Numbered from the stretch's first letter, positions 34,857 to 43,559 are shown. The stretch is DNA of 64,000 nt from CBDAQA01 sp965247815 (GCA_965247815.1 CBDFHW010000029.1:152530-216529); one strand, 5' to 3'. Program-made: numbers and translations. Notes: generated from the sequence alone by a model not told the origin.

Positions 34857-35549
34857 ATGCCTGTCATTTTAACTCGTTCGAAACGCTACAAGGAAGCTGC
34901 CAAGAAGCAGGTCATCGAGCCCATGGCTGTCGAGCCGGCCGTCGATCTGATCAAGAGCTTCAACGCCACCAAGTTCGACGCCTCGGTCGAACTCATTTTC
35001 TCCCTCGGTATCGACGCCAAGCAGGCGGATCAAATGATTCGCGGCAGCCTTTCGCTGCCCCACGGCGTTGGTAAGACCAAGCGGGTCGTCGCGTTCTGCC
35101 CCGAGCATCTGGTCACCGGCGCTCTGAACGCCGGCGCGATCAAGGCCGGTGGTCAGGACTTGGTCCAGCAGATCGAAAAAGAGAACTTCACCGACTTCGA
35201 CGTCGCCGTGTCCACCCCGGACATGATGCGGTTCGTCGGCCGGCTCGGTAAGGTGCTCGGCCCCAAGGGCCTGATGCCGTCGCCTAAGGCCGGGACCGTA
35301 ACCCCCGACGTGGCCAACGCCGTTCGCGAATACTCGGCCGGTAAGATCGAATTTCGCAACGATTCCGGCGGAAACGTTCACACGGTCGTCGGCAAGCTGT
35401 CTTTCGATAATGCCAAGTTGATCGACAACATCACCGCGATGATCAACCACATTCGGCGGCTCAAACCCCCGACCAGCAAGGGCGCTTTCTTCAAAAAGCT
35501 CGTGCTCAAGGGTTCGATGACCCCGGCGGTGTATCTGAACGTGATCTAA
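34857..35549 (+). CDS. rplA: 50S ribosomal protein L1
   Basis: A 230-residue L1-stalk protein, which in other bacteria also represses its own operon. Diagnostic segments: RSKRYKEAAKK at the start, LPHGVGKTKRVVAF, LGPKGLMPSPKAGTVTPDV and KGAFFKKLVLKGSMTPAVYL. Standard length. It is followed by a 97-bp spacer filled with a low-complexity inverted repeat before rplJ. Confidence 0.98.
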   Translation: MPVILTRSKRYKEAAKKQVIEPMAVEPAVDLIKSFNATKFDASVELIFSLGIDAKQADQMIRGSLSLPHGVGKTKRVVAFCPEHLVTGALNAGAIKAGGQDLVQQIEKENFTDFDVAVSTPDMMRFVGRLGKVLGPKGLMPSPKAGTVTPDVANAVREYSAGKIEFRNDSGGNVHTVVGKLSFDNAKLIDNITAMINHIRRLKPPTSKGAFFKKLVLKGSMTPAVYLNVI

Positions 35550-35555
35550 GGCGGA

Positions 35556-35637
35556 AGTTGCTAGTTGTTAGTTGCTGGTTGCTGGTTCGCAATCAGTCTG
35601 ACTCGACTAGCGATTCGCAACAACAAACTAGCTACTG
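35556..35637. repeat. Low-complexity inverted repeat between rplA and rplJ
   Basis: Left part 35556-35592 is built of AGTTGCTAGTTG-like words; right part 35609-35637 is their approximate complement (CGCAACAACAAACTAGC). A hairpin could form in the mRNA exactly where the L10-binding leader of rplJ is expected. The same word family recurs at 43492-43522. Confidence 0.6.
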
Positions 35638-35646
35638 CGAGTTAAC

Positions 35647-36198
35647 ATGAGCAAAAAAGTAAAAAACCTGATCGAAAAAGATCTGGGTGATCGGTTCAAG
35701 GACATCGAAGGCGTGGCCGTCATTAATCCCCGCGGGCTCGCGGCGACCAAGACGAACATGCTGCGTCGCAAGCTCCGCGAAAAAGGCCTCCGCATGACGG
35801 TGGTCAAAAACACCTTGGCCCGCCGGGCTGTCGGTGAAGGGAAGCTCAAGGGCTTCGACAAACTGCTCGACGGCCCGTCGGCTGTTATTTATGGCCATTC
35901 GGTCGCCATCGCAGTCGTCGCCCGGTTGTTGATGGACGAGAAGAAAGCCGACGACAAGCTCGACATCCGCGGCATGTTCTTCGACGGCGAAGTTTATGTC
36001 GGCGATGACGGCGTTAAAGCCGTCAGCAAGCTGCCGACCCGCGAAGAAGCGATCGGTCAACTGGTCGGCCTGATCCTCTCGCCCGGTGCAAACCTCGGCG
36101 GCGCGCTCAAGGGCCCTGCCGGCACGATCGGCGCGATCATCAAGGCGATCGAAGAAAAGGCCAAGGCAAGCGAACCTGCAGAACCTGCAGCGGCCTGA
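35647..36198 (+). CDS. rplJ: 50S ribosomal protein L10
   Basis: A 183-residue stalk base protein that anchors L7/L12 dimers. Recognisable by NLIEKDLGDRFKDIEGVAVI, NMLRRKLREKGLRMTVVKNT and LARRAVGEG. The C-terminal helix that binds L12 is present (GAIIKAIEEKAKASEP). In most bacteria rplL follows within a few dozen bases; here 306 bp intervene. Confidence 0.97.
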   Translation: MSKKVKNLIEKDLGDRFKDIEGVAVINPRGLAATKTNMLRRKLREKGLRMTVVKNTLARRAVGEGKLKGFDKLLDGPSAVIYGHSVAIAVVARLLMDEKKADDKLDIRGMFFDGEVYVGDDGVKAVSKLPTREEAIGQLVGLILSPGANLGGALKGPAGTIGAIIKAIEEKAKASEPAEPAAA

Positions 36199-36204
36199 GG
36201 AAAA

Positions 36205-36356
36205 TTCGAATGACGAAATCCGAATGACAAATGAATGACGAAGCTCGAATGACCAAACGAAAGCATTCGAGGTTAAACAAATCTCAGGATACCCAAGTTT
36301 GGTTTCGTCATTCGTTCATTCGGATTTGATTCGTCATTCGAGCTTCGTCATTCGAA
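36205..36356. repeat. Long low-complexity inverted repeat between rplJ and rplL
   Basis: Left arm 36205-36255 made of CGAATGACGAA-type words; right arm 36305-36356 is largely their reverse complement (TTCGTCATTCG words). It could fold into a long hairpin in the intercistronic RNA. The gap 36199-36504 contains no gene; the stretch 36360-36504 may hold an extra rplL promoter or leader. Confidence 0.7.
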
Positions 36357-36504
36357 ATTTGTAAAGAAGGTCCAAAATTAAGGCAGAGATTTTCCGACAG
36401 CCTCACTGTCCCTAACGGGTTAAACCAGTTCAACGTGAGCCGGGCTACGAGGCGGGAATTGTTTTCGACACGGCAGAGTCACGACACGACTCGGAGATTT
36501 AGTC

Positions 36505-36903
36505 ATGGCAGAAGTAACAGCAGAACTTAAAGAATTGGCCGACAAAATCGTTGGGCTGACCCTCAAGCAGGCCGTCGATCTGGCCGCCTATCTGAAGGAA
36601 GAACACGGCATCGAACCCGCCGCCGGTGGTGGCGGTGGCGGTGGTGGTGGCGCAGCTGCCCCGGCAGCCGCCGCCGAAGCCCCCGAAGTGAAGACGACCT
36701 TCGACGTCGTCCTCAAGGCGGCCGGCGACAAGAAGATCCAGGTCATCAAGGAAGTCCGCACCGCGACCGGTCTGGGCCTCAAGGAAGCCAAGGATCTGGT
36801 CGAAGGCGCTCCGAAGACGATCAAGGAAGCCCTCAGCAAGGAAGACGCCGAGAAGCTCAAGAAGACTCTGGAAGATCAGGGCGCGACTGTCGAACTGAAG
36901 TAA
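36505..36903 (+). CDS. rplL: 50S ribosomal protein L7/L12
   Basis: A 132-residue multi-copy stalk protein that recruits translation GTPases. The N-terminal dimerisation domain (LADKIVGLTLKQAVDLAAYL) is followed by a Gly/Ala-rich hinge with nine consecutive Gly, and the globular C-terminal domain (KIQVIKEVRTATGLGLKEAK, DLVEGAPKTIKEALSKEDAE). Last gene of the operon; a strong terminator follows and rpoB is not downstream. Confidence 0.98.
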   Translation: MAEVTAELKELADKIVGLTLKQAVDLAAYLKEEHGIEPAAGGGGGGGGGAAAPAAAAEAPEVKTTFDVVLKAAGDKKIQVIKEVRTATGLGLKEAKDLVEGAPKTIKEALSKEDAEKLKKTLEDQGATVELK

Positions 36904-36939
36904 TTTCAGGTCGATTGATTCCAGTTAAAGCTACAACAC

Positions 36940-36979
36940 CCGGGCCGCCGATCGAAAGATCGGCGGCCCGGTTTGCGTT
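36940..36979 (+). terminator. Terminator of the rplKAJL operon
   Basis: Perfect 14-bp stem CCGGGCCGCCGATC with a GAAA tetraloop (36954-36957) and complement to 36971, then TTTGCGTTT. Confidence 0.85.
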
Positions 36980-37103
36980 TAAAAGTGTAGCAATTGCATC
37001 CTTCGCCTTGATGGGCCACCATGATTGCCGGGCGGAGGTCTTTAAATAAGGCTTCCTTGCGGGGGCAAACTATCCACAGATGCTCAGAGCGATGGGGGCG
37101 TAG

Positions 37104-38093
37104 ATGCTGGGATGGCTCAATTCATTTGCGACTTTCGCGGTTATGGCGAGCTTCGGCGTAGCATGTGCTTCATGCGTCATTGAAAGGGTTGGGCTAAGCG
37201 CTTACCCCGATGCTTCGCGACCGCTTGCATTGGTGATGAAAGACCTACTCGACGGGCAGGGAAAAGATCCGCCCAATGTACGCTGGAAATTTCGTTGCAG
37301 ACCACTATTTGAAATTCGACCGTTCTTTGACGGCAGTACGTTTAGCGAAGACGGCGATGATCTAACGCGTGAAGCGCTTGAAGAGCTCATTCGACGCGAA
37401 GAAGCCGGCAAACTTCCGTTGGAATATCAGCGGCAAATCGAGCAATTTGCCGTAGATGATCTGGGAAACTTCATACACACACCCGGTCAATATCACCTTC
37501 GCAAATATCTTGGCAGGAAGTGGGCGGCGGATTCACTCTCAGATGCAGAGCTGTCTCAGATGTTTCATAAGGCAGCTCTGATCGAATTAATAATTATCCC
37601 TACAGTGTCGCAGGTTGGAAATATCACGTTTTGTTTGAGCTGCAACTGTAATCTTCCAAGAGGCGTCCCTCCTGGATGGAATGTGCAAGCGAATTACACG
37701 TCCATTTCGCTCGATGGAAAACCTGCATTGCGGTCCGGGGACACTTGCTGGCCTAGTCCTGCATTCGTCTGTCATTCCGAAACGCAGTACCCACATGGCA
37801 GTTGGGATTTGCTATCCGCCGTGAAGTTTGGGAGACATCGACTGGAAATCACGCTGCAGATCACCATCCGAAAAGGTGACTCGAATGAATTCGGTAACCC
37901 CGTCTATTCCGAGTCTAAATCGCTGACTACTGAATTTGTCGGGCCGATCACATTGCCATTCGTAATGGCGATCTGTCGATTCGTTCAAAAACCATCTTGG
38001 GAACGCTTGGACGAATATTATTGGGGCGACGCCCTTCGGATATTTTGTCCAAAGCTCATTCTCTACGAATTGGGCGGTGAATCGGATAGGTAA
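37104..38093 (+). CDS. Hypothetical protein, AT-richer than neighbours
   Basis: A 329-residue protein of no family I recognise. The N-terminus (MLGWLNSFATFAVMASFGVA, then CASCVIERVG) may be a signal peptide or membrane anchor. A charged segment (REALEELIRREEAGKLPLEY, about residues 88-107) and a beta-rich region with Cys (TFCLSCNCNLPRG) follow. No dockerin, PEP-CTERM or LEPR signal. Codon use departs from that of the flanking genes, with more A/T at third positions, which would fit recent acquisition. It sits between the rplL terminator and a convergent esterase gene. Confidence 0.75.
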   Translation: MLGWLNSFATFAVMASFGVACASCVIERVGLSAYPDASRPLALVMKDLLDGQGKDPPNVRWKFRCRPLFEIRPFFDGSTFSEDGDDLTREALEELIRREEAGKLPLEYQRQIEQFAVDDLGNFIHTPGQYHLRKYLGRKWAADSLSDAELSQMFHKAALIELIIIPTVSQVGNITFCLSCNCNLPRGVPPGWNVQANYTSISLDGKPALRSGDTCWPSPAFVCHSETQYPHGSWDLLSAVKFGRHRLEITLQITIRKGDSNEFGNPVYSESKSLTTEFVGPITLPFVMAICRFVQKPSWERLDEYYWGDALRIFCPKLILYELGGESDR

Positions 38094-38182
38094 CCATACC
38101 CGGGCGTCAGAAGTAATTTGTCAGCCGTAAGCAATCCTCTCGTAGACCACACGCGTTCCGCTCTTGGATGAGAAAGCTAAAG

Positions 38183-39511
38183 TTACTTCGAGAATTTCAT
38201 CATCTCTTCGTAGATTGCTTTATTAGGATAGTACCGACCCCAGACGCCGTGGCCTTCGTGGTCTACTACCGTTAGCTGTACGCGGGAGCCCATCGTTGGT
38301 TGAAGGGCCTCATACATCTGCTTCGAGCCAGCGGCGAAATCGCCGTCGTCGCCGCCGCAGATAATGTGGATGTTTTTCAGGCTCATCAGTTTCGACTTCG
38401 CCACATTTGGCCGCACCGAGACAGCTGAGAACGTGGTGACAGTGGCAAACGTCTGCGGCGAATCGAGGACGGTCAGCCAGCTGCCTTTTCCGCCCATGGA
38501 AAGCCCGGTTAGGTAAATCCGGTTGCGGTCGATCCGCGGATACTTGTCGCAGATTGCCTTGATCAGGCCGTTCACCATCTGCGGGGCGCCGGGGGTGTCC
38601 CAGCGCCAGTCGCCGGGCAGTTGCGGGAACAGGCCGACCATTGGGAACCAGTTCGCCAGGCTTCGGTCGTCACGCAGGCATTGGGCGGGTCCTTCGTTCA
38701 GGCAGCCTTCCAGATCAGTGCCCTGGTGGCCGTTGCCGTGGAGGAAGATCATCAGCGGGACTTTATACTGCGTGCGGGCCATGTCGCGTGGGGAATAGAG
38801 CAGGTACGAAAAATCGACCGGCTCGCCGGAGACGACTGCGTGTGCCCCGAGCCGAAATTTGCGGAAGCCTGGCGTCAGGTCGTGACTGTTGTCTGCTTTC
38901 AACGTCAATGTTGTTGTCAGAACACGGGCACCGGGTGCGGGAACGTCACCGGTGGCGGGCAGCAGCCGGTTGCCGGGGATCGGCGACTCGCCGGTGCCGT
39001 TCGGGAGTTTCCATCCCACCGACAGGTGGCTCGCCCCCAGGTTATTTTTAAGAAATGCTTCGATGAAATAGTGCTTGTCTGCGATCAAATGAATCGGCCG
39101 GCTGGTCTGTGCCGCGAAGTGCAGGAAGTCGCGGACGCCGGTATAGGACGGGACCGACGCGATCACTTTCACGTTGTCGGATGAATCATCTTTGCTGAGA
39201 TACAGCAGGGCGGTGTCGTCGCCGGAGATTGAAAACGTGTAATCGCCGGTCGTGGGTGGGATGATGAAACCGCGGACCGCGCAGGCGTCGGGCTGGTCGG
39301 GCGCGGGGTTCAGCTCGAACGCATCGAGCGATCGGGTTTCGCCCGCCGGGACCGACAGATCACCCTGAGCGAGGGTATCGGTGATTTGACCCCCCTCGAT
39401 GCCGGGCCAGATCTCGCAGCGGATCGCGGCAAAAGCCGTGGTCGGCGTAACCGCGAAGAAATAAGCCGTCGACAGCAACAGCAGGGCACGGCAATACAAC
39501 GGAACACGCAT
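38183..39511 (-). CDS. Secreted esterase with PA14-like N-terminal domain
   Basis: A 442-residue exported protein. Signal peptide: ALLLLSTAYFFAVTPTTAFA. Residues about 35-185 resemble a PA14 carbohydrate-binding domain (GFIIPPTTGDYTFSISGDDT, then LYLSKDDS). The C-terminal half is an alpha/beta hydrolase of the PHB-depolymerase/feruloyl-esterase-like type: MIFLHGNGHQGTD (oxyanion strand), nucleophile GLSMGGKGSW (about residue 340), a late Asp in CGGDDGDF, and His in VVDHEGHGVW. The likely substrate is a polysaccharide ester. It is convergent with the hypothetical gene and lies downstream of ftsW in the same orientation. Confidence 0.87.
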   Translation of the reverse strand: MRVPLYCRALLLLSTAYFFAVTPTTAFAAIRCEIWPGIEGGQITDTLAQGDLSVPAGETRSLDAFELNPAPDQPDACAVRGFIIPPTTGDYTFSISGDDTALLYLSKDDSSDNVKVIASVPSYTGVRDFLHFAAQTSRPIHLIADKHYFIEAFLKNNLGASHLSVGWKLPNGTGESPIPGNRLLPATGDVPAPGARVLTTTLTLKADNSHDLTPGFRKFRLGAHAVVSGEPVDFSYLLYSPRDMARTQYKVPLMIFLHGNGHQGTDLEGCLNEGPAQCLRDDRSLANWFPMVGLFPQLPGDWRWDTPGAPQMVNGLIKAICDKYPRIDRNRIYLTGLSMGGKGSWLTVLDSPQTFATVTTFSAVSVRPNVAKSKLMSLKNIHIICGGDDGDFAAGSKQMYEALQPTMGSRVQLTVVDHEGHGVWGRYYPNKAIYEEMMKFSK

Positions 39512-39568
39512 AGCTCGATCTCCGACGAAGGTCGGCGGAAATCTAACGTAAAGCGAGTCAAATGTCTT

Positions 39569-40774
39569 TCACGCAGGCGCGGCTTCCGCGTCGCCGGTCG
39601 TGCGCGTCGTCACCGATTTGCCGTTGGTGTTCGGTGCGTCCAGCGCGGCTTCCTCGGGGTCCGTTCGCGACACGCTGTACATTAACCCCAATGCCGCGGC
39701 GGTGATGATCAACCCGGTGCCGCCGGCGCTCACCAACGGCAGGGGCAACCCCTTGGTGGGGACGCTGACTGTCGCGACCGCCATGTTAATGGCGGCCTGC
39801 AGGCTGAGCATCGACGAAACGCCGAACGCAAGCATCGCGCCGAAGTGATCCCGGTTCTGGCGGATGATCTGCCAGCCGACGTAGACGATTCCCAGATACA
39901 TCGCGATGCAGAAGATCGCGCCGAACAGCCCGAGCTCTTCGCAGACGACCGAGAAGATAAAATCAGTGGTGTCTTCGGGCAGATATCCGAGCTTCTGGAT
40001 GCCGTTGCCGAGCCCTTTGCCGGTCAGTCCGCCGGTCGAAAAGCTGAGAAGGCTCTGGATCATGTGGTACCCCTCGCGGTCGGGGGAGGCGTACGGATTC
40101 ATGAACGCCGTCATTCGCCGCCAGCGGTAGGGCTCGTGGTGCACGAACCAGAAAGCTGCCAGCAACGCCGGCGGAATCACGACCAGCAGGTGCCAGATTT
40201 TGATCCGCCCTGCGATCAGCATGGTCAATGAGCAGACCGCGATCAATGCGGCGGTTCCGAAATCCTGAATCACCACCAGCAGGCAAAGCAAAACGATAGG
40301 GACCAGCGTCGGGACAAATCCCCCGACAAAGCGATCGAGATTCACCGGCGGTTTTGCCAACCAGTAGGCAAGGAACAGCACCGCAGCCCATTTCGCCAGC
40401 TCGGACGGTTGCAGTTGAATCGGCCCGATCTTCAACCACCGGCGGGCGCCATTGATCTGCAGTCCCACGTGCGGAATCAGCACCAGTACGCAGCAGATCC
40501 CGGCCCCGATCAAGGCCCAAGTCACCGGCGAGGTTTTCCATGAATCGCCGCCGGCCAGCCGGGCGTAATCACACTTGCCGACCAGCACGAAGACGCCCAT
40601 CGCAAGAGCCGCGAAGATCAGCTGCTTGTAACCGTCGGAAGACAAATGCCAGGACAGGTTGCCGGTCACGTGCATGGTAGCCGAGTCGACCATCAGCACG
40701 CCCAGAGAAAGCAGCGCGAGCACGCAGACGCAGAGGATGTCGCGGTGGTGTAAGCGGTAGATGGAGTCGGTCAT
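39569..40774 (-). CDS. ftsW: FtsW/RodA-family peptidoglycan glycosyltransferase
   Basis: A 401-residue SEDS membrane protein that polymerises lipid II during septation. About ten hydrophobic segments. Diagnostic parts: INGARRWLKIGPIQLQPSEL, AKWAAVLFLAYWLA, LVVIQDFGTAALIA, GKGLGNGIQKLGYLPEDTTD and FIFSVVCEELGLFGAI, with the C-terminal LPLPLVSAGGTGLI. FtsW is preferred over RodA by the LGNGIQKLGYLPE segment and the link to mraY upstream. The start ATG at 40774 lies 96 bp after mraY. The murD usually between mraY and ftsW is missing. Confidence 0.92.
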   Translation of the reverse strand: MTDSIYRLHHRDILCVCVLALLSLGVLMVDSATMHVTGNLSWHLSSDGYKQLIFAALAMGVFVLVGKCDYARLAGGDSWKTSPVTWALIGAGICCVLVLIPHVGLQINGARRWLKIGPIQLQPSELAKWAAVLFLAYWLAKPPVNLDRFVGGFVPTLVPIVLLCLLVVIQDFGTAALIAVCSLTMLIAGRIKIWHLLVVIPPALLAAFWFVHHEPYRWRRMTAFMNPYASPDREGYHMIQSLLSFSTGGLTGKGLGNGIQKLGYLPEDTTDFIFSVVCEELGLFGAIFCIAMYLGIVYVGWQIIRQNRDHFGAMLAFGVSSMLSLQAAINMAVATVSVPTKGLPLPLVSAGGTGLIITAAALGLMYSVSRTDPEEAALDAPNTNGKSVTTRTTGDAEAAPA

Positions 40775-40870
40775 GCTATGACCGATTATCGGACGAACGG
40801 GCGTTGCGAGTTGAAAGGCGTTTTTTCAATCCAGCGGCATTCACGGTTTCCAGGCGTCCGTATCGTCAGT

Positions 40871-42004
40871 TTATCTCAGCTTAATCGTCGCGAGCGCCAT
40901 CGCCGCGAGCATAAAACCGATGAGCCAGAATCGGACCACGACCTGGTTTTCGCTCCACCCCTTTTTCTGGAAGTGGTGGTGCAGCGGGGCCATCAAAAAG
41001 ACCCGTTTGCCTTCACCGAATCGGATGCGGGTGTACTTGAAGTAAAAAATCTGGATCAGGGACGAGAACGCCTCGGCGACGAAAATACCGCCGATGAAGA
41101 ACAGCACCACTTCGTGACGAATGACGATCGCGATGTATCCCAGCAACCCGCCCATCGCGAGCGACCCGGTGTCCCCCATGAACACCTTGGCCGGGTTGCA
41201 GTTGAACCACAGGAAGCCAAGGCACGCCCCGACCACGCTGCCGGCGAGCACCGCCATCTGCCCCGCGGCTTCGATGTGGGGGATCAACAAATACCCCGCC
41301 AGCACCCGGTTGCCGACGATCAAAGACAGGACCAGGAACGCAAAGCTCGCAATCGCGACGCACCCGCTTGCCAGGCCGTCCAAGCCGTCGGTGAGATTCA
41401 CGGCATTGCTCGCGCCGGTCATCACGACCGTGCCGATCAACGCGAACGACCAGACGCTTAACTGGACCGACGCGTTCTTCAGGAACGGGAAATAGAAATT
41501 CTTGGCCGGGTCGAGCTGGTACCCGTGCCGGTACGTGAAGATCGACAACACTGCCCCGAGCGCGAGCTGGAACAGCAACTTTTCCAGCGTGGAAAGCCCG
41601 TGCCGGTTACCGGCCTGGCGGCCGACGGTCAGTTTCAGCCAATCGTCGGCCGCCCCGACTCCGCCGAGCCAGACAATGCAGATCAGCCCCATCTCGACGT
41701 AAAAATTGCTGATGTCGGCAAGCAGCAGCGTTGTGACCACGATCGCCGCGATGATCAGCACACCGCCCATGGTGGGGGTGCCTTTTTTGCCGGCCATCGA
41801 CACGTCCGTCTCGTTCGAGTCGCCGATTTTCTGTCGCCGCAGCCACGCGATCACCCGCGGCCCGAGCAGGATGCAGACCGAGAAGCTGACCACCACCGCA
41901 GCCGTCGCTTCGAATTCCACATAAGTGAACGGCCGCAGAAATCCGAGGTGATGACTCTCGAGCCAGCCCGACCTGAGCAGCGAATGGATGAGAAGGTAGA
42001 GCAT
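40871..42004 (-). CDS. mraY: Phospho-N-acetylmuramoyl-pentapeptide-transferase
   Basis: A 377-residue polytopic membrane enzyme that makes lipid I from UDP-MurNAc-pentapeptide and undecaprenyl phosphate. Motifs: KKGTPTMGGVLIIAAI, NAVNLTDGLDGLASG, and GFLWFNCNPAKVFMGDTGSL (catalytic Asp), with MAPLHHHFQKKGWSE near the C-terminus. All are complete. Together with ftsW and murG it shows that this lineage encodes classical peptidoglycan synthesis. Upstream lies a low-complexity repeat. Confidence 0.96.
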   Translation of the reverse strand: MLYLLIHSLLRSGWLESHHLGFLRPFTYVEFEATAAVVVSFSVCILLGPRVIAWLRRQKIGDSNETDVSMAGKKGTPTMGGVLIIAAIVVTTLLLADISNFYVEMGLICIVWLGGVGAADDWLKLTVGRQAGNRHGLSTLEKLLFQLALGAVLSIFTYRHGYQLDPAKNFYFPFLKNASVQLSVWSFALIGTVVMTGASNAVNLTDGLDGLASGCVAIASFAFLVLSLIVGNRVLAGYLLIPHIEAAGQMAVLAGSVVGACLGFLWFNCNPAKVFMGDTGSLAMGGLLGYIAIVIRHEVVLFFIGGIFVAEAFSSLIQIFYFKYTRIRFGEGKRVFLMAPLHHHFQKKGWSENQVVVRFWLIGFMLAAMALATIKLR

Positions 42005-42006
42005 GG

Positions 42007-42141
42007 GAGAACCGCTCGAATCACGAAATAGAAATCCAGAATCTATTCTGCAAGACGCTGATCCCGTCCTGCAGCTGTCGTCCTATCCTTCTTCGGCATT
42101 CGGGCTTCATTCGGATTTCCGGTTTCGGATTTCGGATTTTT
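42007..42141. repeat. Low-complexity TTCGGATTTC repeat upstream of mraY
   Basis: 42091-42141 is made of TTCGG-ATTTC words (for example GGTTTCGGATTTCGGATTTT); 42020-42045 carries the opposite wording (ACGAAATAGAAATCC). Same family as the repeats at 33.6-33.85 and 36.2-36.36 kb. Confidence 0.55.
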
Positions 42142-42150
42142 CCCTACCTT

Positions 42151-43053
42151 TTATTTACTGAAGACGTACGGGACGTATTCCTTCACGTACGCGTAGATCA
42201 ACGACACGACCCCGACGATGACGCTGGCCCACAGTGTGATTTTCAGAATGCGGATCCGATTCGCGATCTCCTTGTCCCGCCACTCGGCCAGCCGGCGGTC
42301 GATTTCGTCCAGCTTGCGGTCGATCCGCGATTCGATCTCGTCCAGCTTCTGGTTCAGGTAGCTGTCGGCGGTTTTTTTGATCCGGTTGGTCAGCCCGCCG
42401 AGCAGGCCGGCCTCTTCGATCTCTTCCTTGATGGTCGCCGCCGCTCGAGGGGGTGGGACCGTGCTTTCGGTCCCGCCGGCCGGCGGATTCTGCGACGACG
42501 GAAGGAAGTGGTACTCCCGTTCGCTTTCGTCCTCACCGATGATTTTTGAAACCATCGACCCCAATGCGGCCCGCCGCTTTCTGCTCAGTTTCGAGAACAA
42601 GCCCTCTTTTTTCTTGAGCTTTTTGACCAGCGCGGGCACTCGGTCGGCGGCGTTGACCGGGAGTCCGCGGAGCATCGCCAGCACCAGCAGCCCCTGGTGC
42701 GACAGGCCGGAGAATTTCATCGACTTGATCCGGGCGATCTCCTGTGCGATCTGTTCTTTGCTGGCGTGAATGGTGATCGGCCGGCGTCCCCAGCGGACGA
42801 CGTCCAGCATGGCCTCGCGGTCGAGCGACGCGATCAACTGCCGCCGCTCGTGCAGCGCAACCACCAGCGTCTGGCGGGTCTTGAACCGGGTGGCGTCGAT
42901 GCCGAAATCCTCGGCCAGCGCTTCGAGCTCATCTTTCGGCAGGTCGGAAAGCTGCCGCGGCGGTTCCTTCACCGGCACCACATCGGGCAGCTGCGCGTCA
43001 GTCGGCGCGGTGCCCGCCTGATTGGTCAGCAATTTGATCTCGCCAGGATTCAT
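42151..43053 (-). CDS. Hypothetical protein with SAP/Rho-N-like segment, coiled coil and C-terminal membrane anchor
   Basis: A 300-residue protein of unknown function. Residues about 35-75 (LSDLPKDELEALAEDFGIDA, then LVVALHERRQLI) resemble a short Rho-N/SAP-type helical motif. The middle is basic (KKLKKKEGLFSKLSRKRRAA). Residues about 215-260 form a clear coiled coil (LDEIESRIDRKLDEIDRRLA), and the C-terminus has one membrane helix (ITLWASVIVGVVSLIYAYVK). This order suggests a membrane-tethered cytoplasmic protein. Upstream in the same direction is the small membrane protein at 43178-43477. Confidence 0.75.
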   Translation of the reverse strand: MNPGEIKLLTNQAGTAPTDAQLPDVVPVKEPPRQLSDLPKDELEALAEDFGIDATRFKTRQTLVVALHERRQLIASLDREAMLDVVRWGRRPITIHASKEQIAQEIARIKSMKFSGLSHQGLLVLAMLRGLPVNAADRVPALVKKLKKKEGLFSKLSRKRRAALGSMVSKIIGEDESEREYHFLPSSQNPPAGGTESTVPPPRAAATIKEEIEEAGLLGGLTNRIKKTADSYLNQKLDEIESRIDRKLDEIDRRLAEWRDKEIANRIRILKITLWASVIVGVVSLIYAYVKEYVPYVFSK

Positions 43054-43177
43054 GCTTGTGTCGTTGAGAATACCGATGCAACGTTCCGCGACGGGGAAAA
43101 ATAGCCGGTCGTCGGTCGATATGCACGCAGAACGGGAACCGTTTTATCAGCGGACATGATTCGGCCTGCGGCCGGTG

Positions 43178-43477
43178 TTATTTTCCGTGGAGCCGCTGCA
43201 GCGCGAACTTGAGTTGGTCGACCTGTCCGTGGGCGTACCAGAGGATCAGGAACGCGACGCACAGCAGGATGCAGATGATGACGTCGCCCCAGAACGCGCG
43301 GAATCGCAACCGAAGGCCGTGAACGATGAGGTACCGCCGGACTAGGCCGACGTATTTATCGCTGCCGGCCAGCCAGACGTACCAGCTCCACAGCGATTGC
43401 AGCGAAATCACCGTCGCGTAAATGGTCGCCACCCAGGCGAGCGCGAGCCGGAAGAAATCGAAGAAATCCAGAGACAT
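43178..43477 (-). CDS. Small two-helix membrane protein
   Basis: A 99-residue protein with two predicted membrane helices (LALAWVATIYATVISLQSLW and DVIICILLCVAFLILWYAHG) and a basic segment between them. No family recognised. It is cooriented with the coiled-coil gene and with yggS upstream; a short AGTTGCTAG repeat lies directly before its start. Confidence 0.65.
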   Translation of the reverse strand: MSLDFFDFFRLALAWVATIYATVISLQSLWSWYVWLAGSDKYVGLVRRYLIVHGLRLRFRAFWGDVIICILLCVAFLILWYAHGQVDQLKFALQRLHGK

Positions 43478-43491
43478 GGGACGGGGGGGAA

Positions 43492-43522
43492 AGTTGCTAG
43501 TTGCTAGTTGCTGGTTGTTAGT
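43492..43522. repeat. AGTTGCTAGTTG low-complexity repeat
   Basis: Tandem AGTTGCTAGTTGCTAGTTGC-type words in the gap between yggS and the small membrane gene. The same words occur between rplA and rplJ (35556-35592). Confidence 0.6.
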
Positions 43523-43559
43523 AAATGCGGTCGCGATGTCGCGCGGGTATTTAGTTGCT

